From Pseudomonas putida (lineage in GTDB: Bacteria; Pseudomonadota; Gammaproteobacteria; Pseudomonadales; Pseudomonadaceae): DNA of 64,000 nucleotides. A program made the position numbers and the translations under genes. The notes under the pieces are model-generated. The model searched no databases. It saw nothing but the letters and a program-made list of their open reading frames with translations, and was not told where the DNA came from. This document shows, piece after piece, positions 27,196 through 34,077 of this stretch (its first letter is position 1; every line of letters begins with the position of its first letter). Location: assembly GCF_001636055.1 (NCBI RefSeq), contig NZ_CP011789.1, positions 434,001-498,000 of the forward strand. Direction: 5' to 3'.

Positions 27196-28596
27196 ATGAA
27201 ATCCTATGATGTGGTGATCATCGGTGGCGGCCCTGGCGGCTATAACGCGGCCATCCGTGCCGGTCAGTTGGGCCTGAGCGTGGCCTGCGTCGAAGGACGT
27301 TCGACTCTCGGCGGCACCTGCCTGAACGTCGGCTGCATGCCCTCCAAGGCGCTGCTGCACGCCTCCGAGCTGTACGAAGCGGCCAGCGGCAGCGAGTTCG
27401 CGCACCTGGGCATCGAGGTCAAGCCGACCCTGAACCTGGCGCAGATGATGAAGCAGAAAGACGAAAGCGTGAGCGGCCTGACCAAGGGTATCGAGTACCT
27501 GTTCCGCAAGAACAAGGTCGACTGGGTCAAGGGCTGGGGCCGCCTCGACGGCGTCGGCAAGGTCATCGTCAAGGCCGAGGATGGCAGCGAAACCACTCTT
27601 CAGGCCAAAGATATCGTGATCGCCACCGGCTCCGAGCCAACCCCGCTGCCAGGGGTGAATATCGATAACCAACGTATCATCGACTCCACTGGCGCCTTGG
27701 CGCTGCCGCAGGTCCCCAAGCACCTGGTGGTCATCGGCGCAGGCGTGATCGGCCTTGAACTGGGTTCGGTCTGGCGTCGCCTGGGGGCCGAGGTGACCGT
27801 GATCGAATACCTCGACCGCATCTGCCCCGGCACCGACGAGGAAACGGCCAGGACCCTGCAAAAGGCCCTGGCCAAGCAGGGCATGAGCTTCAAGCTCGGC
27901 AGCAAGGTGACCCAGGCCACGCCTTCGGCGAGCAGCGTCAGCCTGACGCTTGAGCCTGCCGCCGGCGGCGATGCGCAAACCCTGGAGGCCGACTATGTGC
28001 TGGTCGCCATCGGCCGCCGCCCGTACACCCAGGGCCTGAACCTGGAGAGCGTCGGCCTGCAGACCGACAAACGCGGCATGCTCGCCAATGACCACCACCG
28101 CTCCCAAGTGCCCGGCATCTGGGTGATCGGCGACGTCACCTCCGGCCCGATGCTCGCGCACAAGGCCGAAGACGAAGCGGTGTCGTGCATCGAGCGTATT
28201 GCCGGTAAGGCCCATGAGGTCAACTACAACCTGATCCCCGGCGTCATCTATACACGACCGGAACTGGCCAGCGTTGGCAAGACCGAAGAGCAGCTCAAGG
28301 CAGAGGGCCGTGCCTACAAGGTCGGCAAGTTCCCCTTCACCGCCAACAGCCGCGCCAAGATCAACCATGAGACCGAAGGCTTCGCCAAGGTGCTGGCCGA
28401 TGCCGAGACCGACGAGGTGCTAGGTGTGCATCTGGTCGGGCCGAGCGTCAGCGAGATGATCGGCGAGTTTTGCGTGGCCATGGAGTTCAGCGCGTCGGCC
28501 GAGGATATCGCCCTGACCTGCCACCCACACCCGACTCGCTCCGAAGCCTTACGCCAGGCAGCGATGAACGTGGAAGGGATGGCGATGCAGATCTAA
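27196..28596 (+). CDS. lpdA: Dihydrolipoyl dehydrogenase (Lpd3-type E3 paralogue)
   Basis: This flavoprotein reoxidises dihydrolipoamide of 2-oxoacid dehydrogenases or the glycine cleavage system, making NADH. The 466-residue protein has the FAD-binding VVIIGGGPGGYNAAIRA, the redox-active disulfide GGTCLNVGCMPSK (Cys42 and Cys47), the NAD-binding GAGVIGLELGSVWRRLG, and the C-terminal CHPHPTRSEAL with the catalytic His. TGGAG precedes ATG 27196 by 8 bases. It is not next to E1/E2 genes, so it is a stand-alone paralogue. Confidence 0.93.
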   Translation: MKSYDVVIIGGGPGGYNAAIRAGQLGLSVACVEGRSTLGGTCLNVGCMPSKALLHASELYEAASGSEFAHLGIEVKPTLNLAQMMKQKDESVSGLTKGIEYLFRKNKVDWVKGWGRLDGVGKVIVKAEDGSETTLQAKDIVIATGSEPTPLPGVNIDNQRIIDSTGALALPQVPKHLVVIGAGVIGLELGSVWRRLGAEVTVIEYLDRICPGTDEETARTLQKALAKQGMSFKLGSKVTQATPSASSVSLTLEPAAGGDAQTLEADYVLVAIGRRPYTQGLNLESVGLQTDKRGMLANDHHRSQVPGIWVIGDVTSGPMLAHKAEDEAVSCIERIAGKAHEVNYNLIPGVIYTRPELASVGKTEEQLKAEGRAYKVGKFPFTANSRAKINHETEGFAKVLADAETDEVLGVHLVGPSVSEMIGEFCVAMEFSASAEDIALTCHPHPTRSEALRQAAMNVEGMAMQI

Positions 28597-28620
28597 GTCC
28601 AACAAAAGCAGCGCAGGCCC

Positions 28621-28690
28621 CTGTGGGAGCGGGTTTACCCGCGAAAAGGACACCGCGCTGCCTGGCACGGGCTACGCCCGTGTTCGCGGG
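28621..28690. repeat. REP element pair after lpdA
   Basis: GTGGGAGCGGGTTTACCCGCGAA at 28623-28645 is a P. putida-type REP core. CCCGCGAA at 28638-28645 pairs with TTCGCGGG at 28683-28690, and an internal CACGGGC/GCCCGTG hairpin lies between. Found between convergent genes. Confidence 0.75.
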
Positions 28691-28760
28691 ACAAGTCGGG
28701 GCGCCGAACCGCCGCTCTCGCAGGGATTGGCCTCACCCTTAGATTTTGGACAAGACAGTT

Positions 28761-28792
28761 GCTCCTGCAGCGGCTACCAAGCCTGCAGGAGC
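28761..28792. terminator. Inverted repeat downstream of hcnC
   Basis: GCTCCTGCAG and CTGCAGGAGC form a perfect 10-bp stem with a 12-base loop, 14 bases beyond the hcnC stop codon. There is no T-run on the hcn strand, so it may act as a mRNA-end stabiliser or be a short repeat rather than a classical terminator. Confidence 0.5.
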
Positions 28793-28805
28793 GGCCCCCC
28801 ATGCC

Positions 28806-30056
28806 CTACCCCACCGCCCAGTTCTTATCCACAGCCCGCCCGAAACGTCTCGCCAGGAAAGGTGTGATATCCAGCGGCAGTGGCTCGTTGTGGATAACCT
28901 TGTCCAGCATCACGCCGGTGATTGCCGAGGTGAGAATCCCGGTACGGAAATGTCCACAGGCGTTGAAGTAACCCGTCACCTCGTCCACAGGGCCAAGAAT
29001 AGGCAGTTCGTCCGGCGACCCGGGACGCAACCCCGCCCAGGTACGCTTCAGGCTCACCTGCGCCAGCTCCGGCACACAACGCACCGCCCCCTGAACCAAC
29101 CCGGCAATTTCGGGGAAGGTAGTGCTAACATCGAACCCCTTGTCTTCCGTCGTGCTGCCAATCAGTACCTCGCCATTATCCTTTTGCGCCATGTAGCAAT
29201 CACTGGTGGTCAGGCAGCCCTCGAGCAGCTTGGGCAAACGTTCGGTGAGAACGATCTGACCTTTCACCGGCTTGACCGGAATCGAAGTACCGGTAGCCCA
29301 CTCACTGAGCTCGCCCGCCCAAGCCCCAGCGGCATTGAGCAAGGTGTGACAATGGAAAACCCCCGCCTCGGCAGTGCGCACACCCTTGATCTGCGAGTTC
29401 ACCTGCAGCACATCAGTGATGTTGGTGTTCAGATACAGATCGACGCCGTTCTGGCGCGCAGCTTCCAGGTAGGCGTCGCCCAGGCGGAACGGGCTGACCT
29501 GGTGATCGCAGAGGAACTCCAGCGCCCCCTTGGCCTGCAGGGTCACCGCGGGCTCGCGCTCACGCAGTGCCTGGCGATCCAGCCAGCGCACCTGGTCCGC
29601 CAGGTGCGGGATCTGCGCGACGATGTGCTCGGCGTACAGCTGGTCCTCATCGTCCTGGATGATGTACTTCAATCCGGTGCGCTCGAACTTGAAGTCCATG
29701 CCATGGCGCTCGATCAATTCCTGGTGCAGCTGTGGATAAAGCGCGTTGGATTGCAGTGCCAGATCGAAGAAGCACTGCGGCAGGATATGCGGCGTGCTCG
29801 AATCCACCGCCACTGCTGCGCCATGGGCCTCGCGTTTGTTGCGCGAGGACATCATGCGAAAGAAGATCACGCCACACCCCAGGCCCACCGACTCGCCGAT
29901 GGCCCACAGGCCGCCAGCCGAGGCACGTGTCGCATTGCCCGGGCGCTTGCTGTCGATCAGGGCGATTTTCAGCCCCTTGCGCTTGGACAACTGATAGGCA
30001 CAGGAGGCGCCGATCACCCCACCGCCGGCGATGACGATGTCATAGGTCTTGTTCAT
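28806..30056 (-). CDS. hcnC: Hydrogen cyanide synthase subunit HcnC
   Basis: HcnC is an FAD-dependent amine oxidase-like subunit of the membrane-associated cyanide synthase, which oxidises glycine to HCN and CO2. The 416-residue protein starts with the FAD-binding YDIVIAGGGVIGASCAYQLS and ends with GYFNACGHFRTGILTSAITG, as in DadA-type oxidases. Its length and its place behind a 104- and a 464-residue subunit agree with HcnABC as I recall them. Related heterotrimers (opine oxidase, D-hydroxyproline dehydrogenase) share this layout, so this is a strong but not absolute call. It starts 2 bases after the hcnB stop. Confidence 0.87.
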   Translation of the reverse strand: MNKTYDIVIAGGGVIGASCAYQLSKRKGLKIALIDSKRPGNATRASAGGLWAIGESVGLGCGVIFFRMMSSRNKREAHGAAVAVDSSTPHILPQCFFDLALQSNALYPQLHQELIERHGMDFKFERTGLKYIIQDDEDQLYAEHIVAQIPHLADQVRWLDRQALREREPAVTLQAKGALEFLCDHQVSPFRLGDAYLEAARQNGVDLYLNTNITDVLQVNSQIKGVRTAEAGVFHCHTLLNAAGAWAGELSEWATGTSIPVKPVKGQIVLTERLPKLLEGCLTTSDCYMAQKDNGEVLIGSTTEDKGFDVSTTFPEIAGLVQGAVRCVPELAQVSLKRTWAGLRPGSPDELPILGPVDEVTGYFNACGHFRTGILTSAITGVMLDKVIHNEPLPLDITPFLARRFGRAVDKNWAVG

Positions 30057-30058
30057 GC

Positions 30059-31453
30059 TCAGGCCTCCGTGGCCAGGTGCTGGAATGCGGAAAATGGGAT
30101 GGGATCGATCGGGAAACGCGGTCGCAGCCAGCCGACATCCGCTCGCCCGGTGCTGGCGCGCAGGCGATCGCTGCAGTAGCCCACACACATGCGCCCCTGG
30201 CAGTCGCCCATGCTCACCCGGGTGCGCATCTTCAGGCTGGCCATGTCCTGCACGCCTTGCTCAAGCGCCAGGTCGATATCGCTACGGGTGACGTGCTCGC
30301 AGCGGCAGATCACCGTGTCGGCCTGCGGCAGCTCGATTTGCGCTGCGCCACGTTGGGTATAGCGCTCGACACCCGCCCTGAACCGCGTGATCGCGGCCAG
30401 CTTGCCCAAGTACTGCTCGCGCCGCTCGATGGCCTGGGCGGGGTCGAGCACGCCACGTTGCTGCAGGATCGACACCGCAGCGATGCGCCCGGTCAGCATC
30501 GCTGCCTCGCCACCACGGATACCGCCCATGTCGCCGGCTAGGTGGATATGCGCCTGGCTGCTCTGCTGCCAGACATTGCATGTCGCGCGCAGGTAGCCGT
30601 CGTCGCTGAACCCGTGCGCCAGCCCCAACTGTTGACTGAGCTGGGTGCGCGGGATAAATCCATAACCGACCGCCAAGGTGTCCACCGGCTCGCGCCGCAC
30701 ACGACTCATGTCGGCTTTCCAATCCTGGCCATAGGGCGCAAGGCTGACTTCGCGCAGTTCACCTTCACCACTGGCGCTGACCACACCCCAGCCATAGTGC
30801 ATCGCAATACCGTTGAGCTTCATGTACGCCAGCATGCTGAGGCCGTCGAGAAACAGCTGCGGTTTGTTCAGCAGCGCCAGGCTTTCCTTGGCGATACGGT
30901 TGAAGGCGCAGGCCTCGTAAACGCCGGCAACCTTGGCGCCAGCCGCATGCAGTTGGCAGGCCACCAGTGGCAGCAGCGGGCCAGTACCTGCGATCAAGGT
31001 GCTGCCCAGCGGCTTGACCACACCGCTCTTGATCTGCAACTGCAGCCCGCCCAGCAGCATCACGCCAGGCAGTGTCCAGCCGGGGAATGGCACATTGCGC
31101 TCGTGGCAGCCGGCCGACAGCAGCAGATGGGAATAGTCGATCTCATGCAGTTGCTCGTCGGCATCCAGCACCATCAGGCGCTCATGATCGCCGCCAACCA
31201 CACGGTTGTTCAGGCGCAAGTCGACGTGTTCGGCGCTGCTGGCGAAGTCTTCGTGCAGCGTGTGCAGGGCCTTGCTGTAGCGCGCGCCGAGGTAACCGAG
31301 GTCGACACCGGCACGCAGCGGCCCGCGATAGACCACGCCACCCGGGCGCGAGGCTTCATCGAACAGCAGGCAGTCGACGCCATGCTCGGCCAACTCGATG
31401 GCCGCGGCCATGCCCGCCGAGCCGCCTCCCACTATCACCGGTCGCAGACTCAT
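30059..31453 (-). CDS. hcnB: Hydrogen cyanide synthase subunit HcnB
   Basis: The 464-residue subunit is a pyridine-nucleotide-disulfide-reductase-like flavoprotein. It shows FAD-binding PVIVGGGSAGMAAAIELAEHG, a second nucleotide fold at TLIAGTGPLLPLVACQL, and LAGDMGGIRGGEAAMLTGR. A C-terminal BFD-like [2Fe-2S] domain has CRC at the start of CRCEHVTRSDID, then GDCQGRMCVGYC. It partners HcnA and HcnC in glycine oxidation to cyanide. Its ATG overlaps the hcnA stop (ATGA), and GGAGG precedes it. Length equals that recalled for P. aeruginosa HcnB. Confidence 0.87.
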   Translation of the reverse strand: MSLRPVIVGGGSAGMAAAIELAEHGVDCLLFDEASRPGGVVYRGPLRAGVDLGYLGARYSKALHTLHEDFASSAEHVDLRLNNRVVGGDHERLMVLDADEQLHEIDYSHLLLSAGCHERNVPFPGWTLPGVMLLGGLQLQIKSGVVKPLGSTLIAGTGPLLPLVACQLHAAGAKVAGVYEACAFNRIAKESLALLNKPQLFLDGLSMLAYMKLNGIAMHYGWGVVSASGEGELREVSLAPYGQDWKADMSRVRREPVDTLAVGYGFIPRTQLSQQLGLAHGFSDDGYLRATCNVWQQSSQAHIHLAGDMGGIRGGEAAMLTGRIAAVSILQQRGVLDPAQAIERREQYLGKLAAITRFRAGVERYTQRGAAQIELPQADTVICRCEHVTRSDIDLALEQGVQDMASLKMRTRVSMGDCQGRMCVGYCSDRLRASTGRADVGWLRPRFPIDPIPFSAFQHLATEA

Positions 31454-31764
31454 GACTGCACCTCCAGGGCCAGGCGATTGACCTCGGTCTCCACCCGCAT
31501 CCCCTGCCGAACCACGGTCTGGCAGGCTCGGCGCTTGGGCCGCCCGTCTATCGCCACCAGGCAGCAATGGCAAACGCCCATACCGCAGAAGGCGCCAGCT
31601 GGCTGACCGTGGTCGTTGCGCGCCAGCTGACGCAGGCCAACGGCATTGAGCACGCTGAGTACCGTCTCGCCTTGTGCGGCCTGCACCGTCTGGCCATTGA
31701 TCTGAAAGGTGATGTCAGCCTGCACGACAGGCTGTATGTCGAGCACTCGCTCCAGTGATTGCAT
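31450..31764 (-). CDS. hcnA: Hydrogen cyanide synthase subunit HcnA
   Basis: The 104-residue ferredoxin-like subunit carries a plant-type [2Fe-2S] cluster: C60-x4-C65-x2-C68-x12-C81, in FCGMGVCHCCLVAIDG and RRACQTVV. It is thought to pass electrons from the flavin subunits to the respiratory chain. It is the first gene of hcnABC and overlaps hcnB by 4 bases. The leader just before the ATG contains ACAAGGACG, a typical RsmA/RsmE (CsrA) recognition motif that overlaps the ribosome site. Gac/Rsm control of translation, known for hcnA in other pseudomonads, is therefore likely. Confidence 0.87.
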   Translation of the reverse strand: MQSLERVLDIQPVVQADITFQINGQTVQAAQGETVLSVLNAVGLRQLARNDHGQPAGAFCGMGVCHCCLVAIDGRPKRRACQTVVRQGMRVETEVNRLALEVQS

Positions 31765-31769
31765 GGGCT

Positions 31770-31781
31770 TCGTCCTTGTTT
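31770..31781 (-). promoter_or_regulatory. Putative RsmA/RsmE binding site over the hcnA ribosome site
   Basis: On the minus strand the leader reads AAACAAGGACGA, with ACAAGGACG matching the CsrA/RsmA core CANGGANG. It lies 6-17 bases before the hcnA ATG and includes the AGGA used as ribosome site. This is the known place of RsmA/E repression of hcnA in related species. Confidence 0.65.
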
Positions 31782-31999
31782 GAAGAGGACTCGACGGTAC
31801 GCCAAAGCACTGTGAGGAGATATTGACCTAAGCCGTAGGAATTGAAGGAAGCTTCCTAGGATTTTGTCAGCGTATGACCTGGTTTTTTCTGATGCAGTAC
31901 CCGTCGAGGTAGGGAAATCCATACTGCGCATCGCCCAGGTTAGCCACCCATCCCTTTGAGGAACATGCTATGCCCCCCCTCGCCACGACGCTTCCGGGT

Positions 32000-32092
32000 A
32001 GCTCAAGTTATTCATCGATGGTCTCAAGCGCATCGGCGTCGAAACTGACCTCAGGAAAAATCCGCAGGATGTTGTGCGCAGAATTCGTTTGA
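32000..32092 (+). pseudogene. Coding-like fragment, possibly the 3' end of a lost gene
   Basis: Directly after an in-frame TAG, the plus strand reads LKLFIDGLKRIGVETDLRKN, then PQDVVRRIRLR and a TGA. It has protein-like composition but no start codon or ribosome site. I do not recognise the family. It could be a chance frame; it lies in the accessory region where gene remnants are common. Confidence 0.25.
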
Positions 32093-32244
32093 GATGACGC
32101 GCCGCTTTGCCCAAGGTGTCGGCTCGGATAGGCATTGCCTGAAGCAAGACCTCGATTGATGGCGCCGCCCGTGCAGGTAGATCCGCGAGCACTTGCCGCT
32201 CGCAGGACGCGCCGGTTTCTTCCAATAATAAGAGAAGTCTGGAC

Positions 32245-33621
32245 ATGCAAGACAACGGATTGAAGCAAAGCCTCAAGCAGCGGCATATCACCATGATCGC
32301 GCTTGGCGGTGTGATCGGCGCCGGGTTGTTCGTCGGCTCCGGCAGCCTGATCGCCTCGGCCGGCCCAGCCGCGATTCTGTCCTACGTGATCGGCGGCATC
32401 ATCGTCACCCTGGTGATGTTCATGCTCGGCGAGATGGCCTCGCGCAATCCTGACGCAGGCTCCTTCTCGACCTACGCCAACATCTACCTCGGCAACTGGG
32501 CGGGCTTCACCGTGGGCTGGCTGTACTGGCTTAAGTCGATGATGACCATCACCCTCGAAGCCGTGTTGCTGGGCGCGATCCTCAACGATTTCATGCCCTG
32601 GCTGCCGATCTGGATCGGCGCGTTCATCATGCTGGTGACGCTGATCGCCAGCAACGCCTACTCGGTGCGTTCGTTCGCCGAAGTGGAGTACTGGCTGGCG
32701 GCGCTGAAGGTGGTCACCATCCTCATCTTCATGCTGCTAGGCGCCTCAATCCTATTGGGCTGGCAGGAAAACATCCCCGCTCCCGGCCTGGTCAACCTCA
32801 CCGACCATGGCGGCTTCATGCCCAACGGCCTGTCGCCAGTGATGGCCGGGGTGATCGTGGCGATCTTCTCGCTGGGCGGCAGCGAAATTGCCGCTGTAGC
32901 TGCCGGTGAATCGGAGAACCCGCGCCGGAACGTGATCCGCGCGATCAAGAGCGTGATCGTGCGGGTGATGCTGTTCTATGTCGGTTCCGTGTCGATCCTG
33001 GTGCTCTGCCTGCCCTGGACCGACAAGGCCAACCTCGCCTCGCCCTACGTCGCGCTGTTCACCCTCGCCGGTTTCAAGGGCGCGGCGGTGGCAATGAAAC
33101 TGGTGTTGTTCGTGTCGTTCATGTCGGTGATGAACTCGTTCATGTTTTCCAACTCGCGCATGCTGTTCTCGCTCAGCCAACGCGGACATGCCCCGGCGCT
33201 GTTCGCCCGTACCAACGCCAAGGGCGTTCCGATCAATGCACTGGCGCTGGCGTTCTGCATTTGCGTGACGATTCTGACCTTGCACTTCATCAGCGGCGGC
33301 GATCTCTTCCTGACCCTGGCCAGGAGTACCGGCGCGTTCATCATCTTCGTCTGGATCTTCATCATTTTCGCCCACGTCGGCATGCGCCTGAAAACCCGGT
33401 ATGAGGTGGTGGACCCAACGTCATTCAGGGCCTGGGGCTTCCCGCTGACCAACGTCATTGCGCTGCTGGCGCTGGTGTCGGTGCTGGCAACACAGGCGAT
33501 CGACCCCGCGACGCGTTTTCAATTCTGGCTGGTGCTGGTGACCTTGCTGGTGATCGTGGCGGCGTACTTCATGGTGCGCAAGCGCCGGGGTGGCGAAGTG
33601 CGGGAGCTGGCGCGGACTTGA
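32245..33621 (+). CDS. Amino-acid permease (APC superfamily, AAT family)
   Basis: The 458-residue protein has 12 membrane segments and the N-terminal signature of amino-acid/proton symporters: LKQRHITMIALGGVIGAGLF then VGSGSLIASAGPAAILSYVI (about residues 9-48). The LGEMASRNPDAGSFSTYA and GSEIAAVAAGESENPRR segments are typical of the GabP/AnsP/ProY group. The substrate cannot be fixed from sequence. It is divergent from hcnABC; supply of glycine for cyanide formation is possible but speculative. A strong terminator follows. Confidence 0.88.
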   Translation: MQDNGLKQSLKQRHITMIALGGVIGAGLFVGSGSLIASAGPAAILSYVIGGIIVTLVMFMLGEMASRNPDAGSFSTYANIYLGNWAGFTVGWLYWLKSMMTITLEAVLLGAILNDFMPWLPIWIGAFIMLVTLIASNAYSVRSFAEVEYWLAALKVVTILIFMLLGASILLGWQENIPAPGLVNLTDHGGFMPNGLSPVMAGVIVAIFSLGGSEIAAVAAGESENPRRNVIRAIKSVIVRVMLFYVGSVSILVLCLPWTDKANLASPYVALFTLAGFKGAAVAMKLVLFVSFMSVMNSFMFSNSRMLFSLSQRGHAPALFARTNAKGVPINALALAFCICVTILTLHFISGGDLFLTLARSTGAFIIFVWIFIIFAHVGMRLKTRYEVVDPTSFRAWGFPLTNVIALLALVSVLATQAIDPATRFQFWLVLVTLLVIVAAYFMVRKRRGGEVRELART

Positions 33622-33656
33622 AATGAATCGAATACTTAACTTTTAAGTAAATAGAA

Positions 33657-33692
33657 ATCGGAGGCAATCACTCATGCCTCCGATATTTTTTG
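33657..33692 (+). terminator. Rho-independent terminator after the permease gene
   Basis: ATCGGAGGCA and TGCCTCCGAT form a perfect 10-bp stem with an 8-base loop, followed by ATTTTTTG. Confidence 0.9.
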
Positions 33693-33721
33693 TTCTAACG
33701 CGGGGCAAACGTCAGAAGGCG

Positions 33722-33823
33722 TTACCTCTTCTTGCCTTCCTGAGCACGGAACATGGACTTGGCATAGAAGATAGCCAGGCCCTGTGCTCCACCGTGCAGG
33801 CTAAGTAAGCAAGGCAGATGCTA
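33722..33823 (-). pseudogene. C-terminal coding remnant next to the immunity gene
   Basis: On the minus strand an open stretch between TAG (33821-33823) and TAA (33722-33724) reads ...SLHGGAQGLAIFYAKSMF then RAQEGKKR and stop. Its composition and basic tail look like a genuine protein C-terminus, and it has no start or ribosome site of its own. I do not recognise the parent family. It lies directly downstream of the bacteriocin immunity gene, so it may be what remains of an earlier gene at this site. Confidence 0.35.
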
Positions 33824-33827
33824 GCCG

Positions 33828-34067
33828 CTAAGCTCGAACGCCAACAAAAAAATCCAACCCTTCAGGTTTCGGATTTCCAAGTAGAGAAAATATTTTCTCT
33901 GCTTGCTCATCAGACAGAGGAAGTTCACCGTCTGATTCAGCCTCAAGAGACTGCCAATTCAAAATACTCATAATATCTTTTTCATGTTCCGATGGAATAT
34001 CAAGATCATACTTCAAGGAGTCATCAAGCTCATACTCTTTCAGAAAGCCAGTTAAATTAATAAACAT
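33828..34067 (-). CDS. Putative immunity protein for the adjacent bacteriocin
   Basis: This 79-residue, very acidic protein (many Asp/Glu, as in ELDDSLKYDLDIPSEHEKDI) is encoded 10 bases after the bacteriocin stop codon. Size, charge and position match immunity proteins that neutralise a basic nuclease domain. It does not resemble the E3 immunity protein sequence as I remember it, so it may belong to a different immunity family. ATG 34067 is chosen because GTGAG lies upstream and the frame before it overlaps the toxin gene. The DNA is AT-rich compared with the core genes, a sign of transfer. Confidence 0.75.
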   Translation of the reverse strand: MFINLTGFLKEYELDDSLKYDLDIPSEHEKDIMSILNWQSLEAESDGELPLSDEQAEKIFSLLGNPKPEGLDFFVGVRA

Positions 34068-34077
34068 ATTATATATC

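Larger units (their letters stand above)
31765..32244. other. Intergenic region between hcnA and the permease gene
   Basis: This 480-base gap holds the divergent promoters. Besides the Rsm-type motif it has a 12-bp perfect palindrome AGGAAGCTTCCT at 31846-31857 and a TTGAC half-site (31823-31827) whose partner half does not fit an ANR box. About 32000-32090 on plus reads as coding sequence without a start (see the fragment entry). No terminator was recognised. Confidence 0.6.

Noticed and set aside
28806..31764. Opine oxidase or D-hydroxyproline dehydrogenase instead of HcnABC
   Set aside because: These share the layout, but the exact 104- and 464-codon lengths, the order and the Rsm-type motif at hcnA favour cyanide synthase. 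It is kept as an alternative in the annotation.
31818..31836. ANR (FNR-type) box upstream of hcnA
   Set aside because: TTGACCTAAGCCGT has only one acceptable half-site; the second half does not fit RTCAA.
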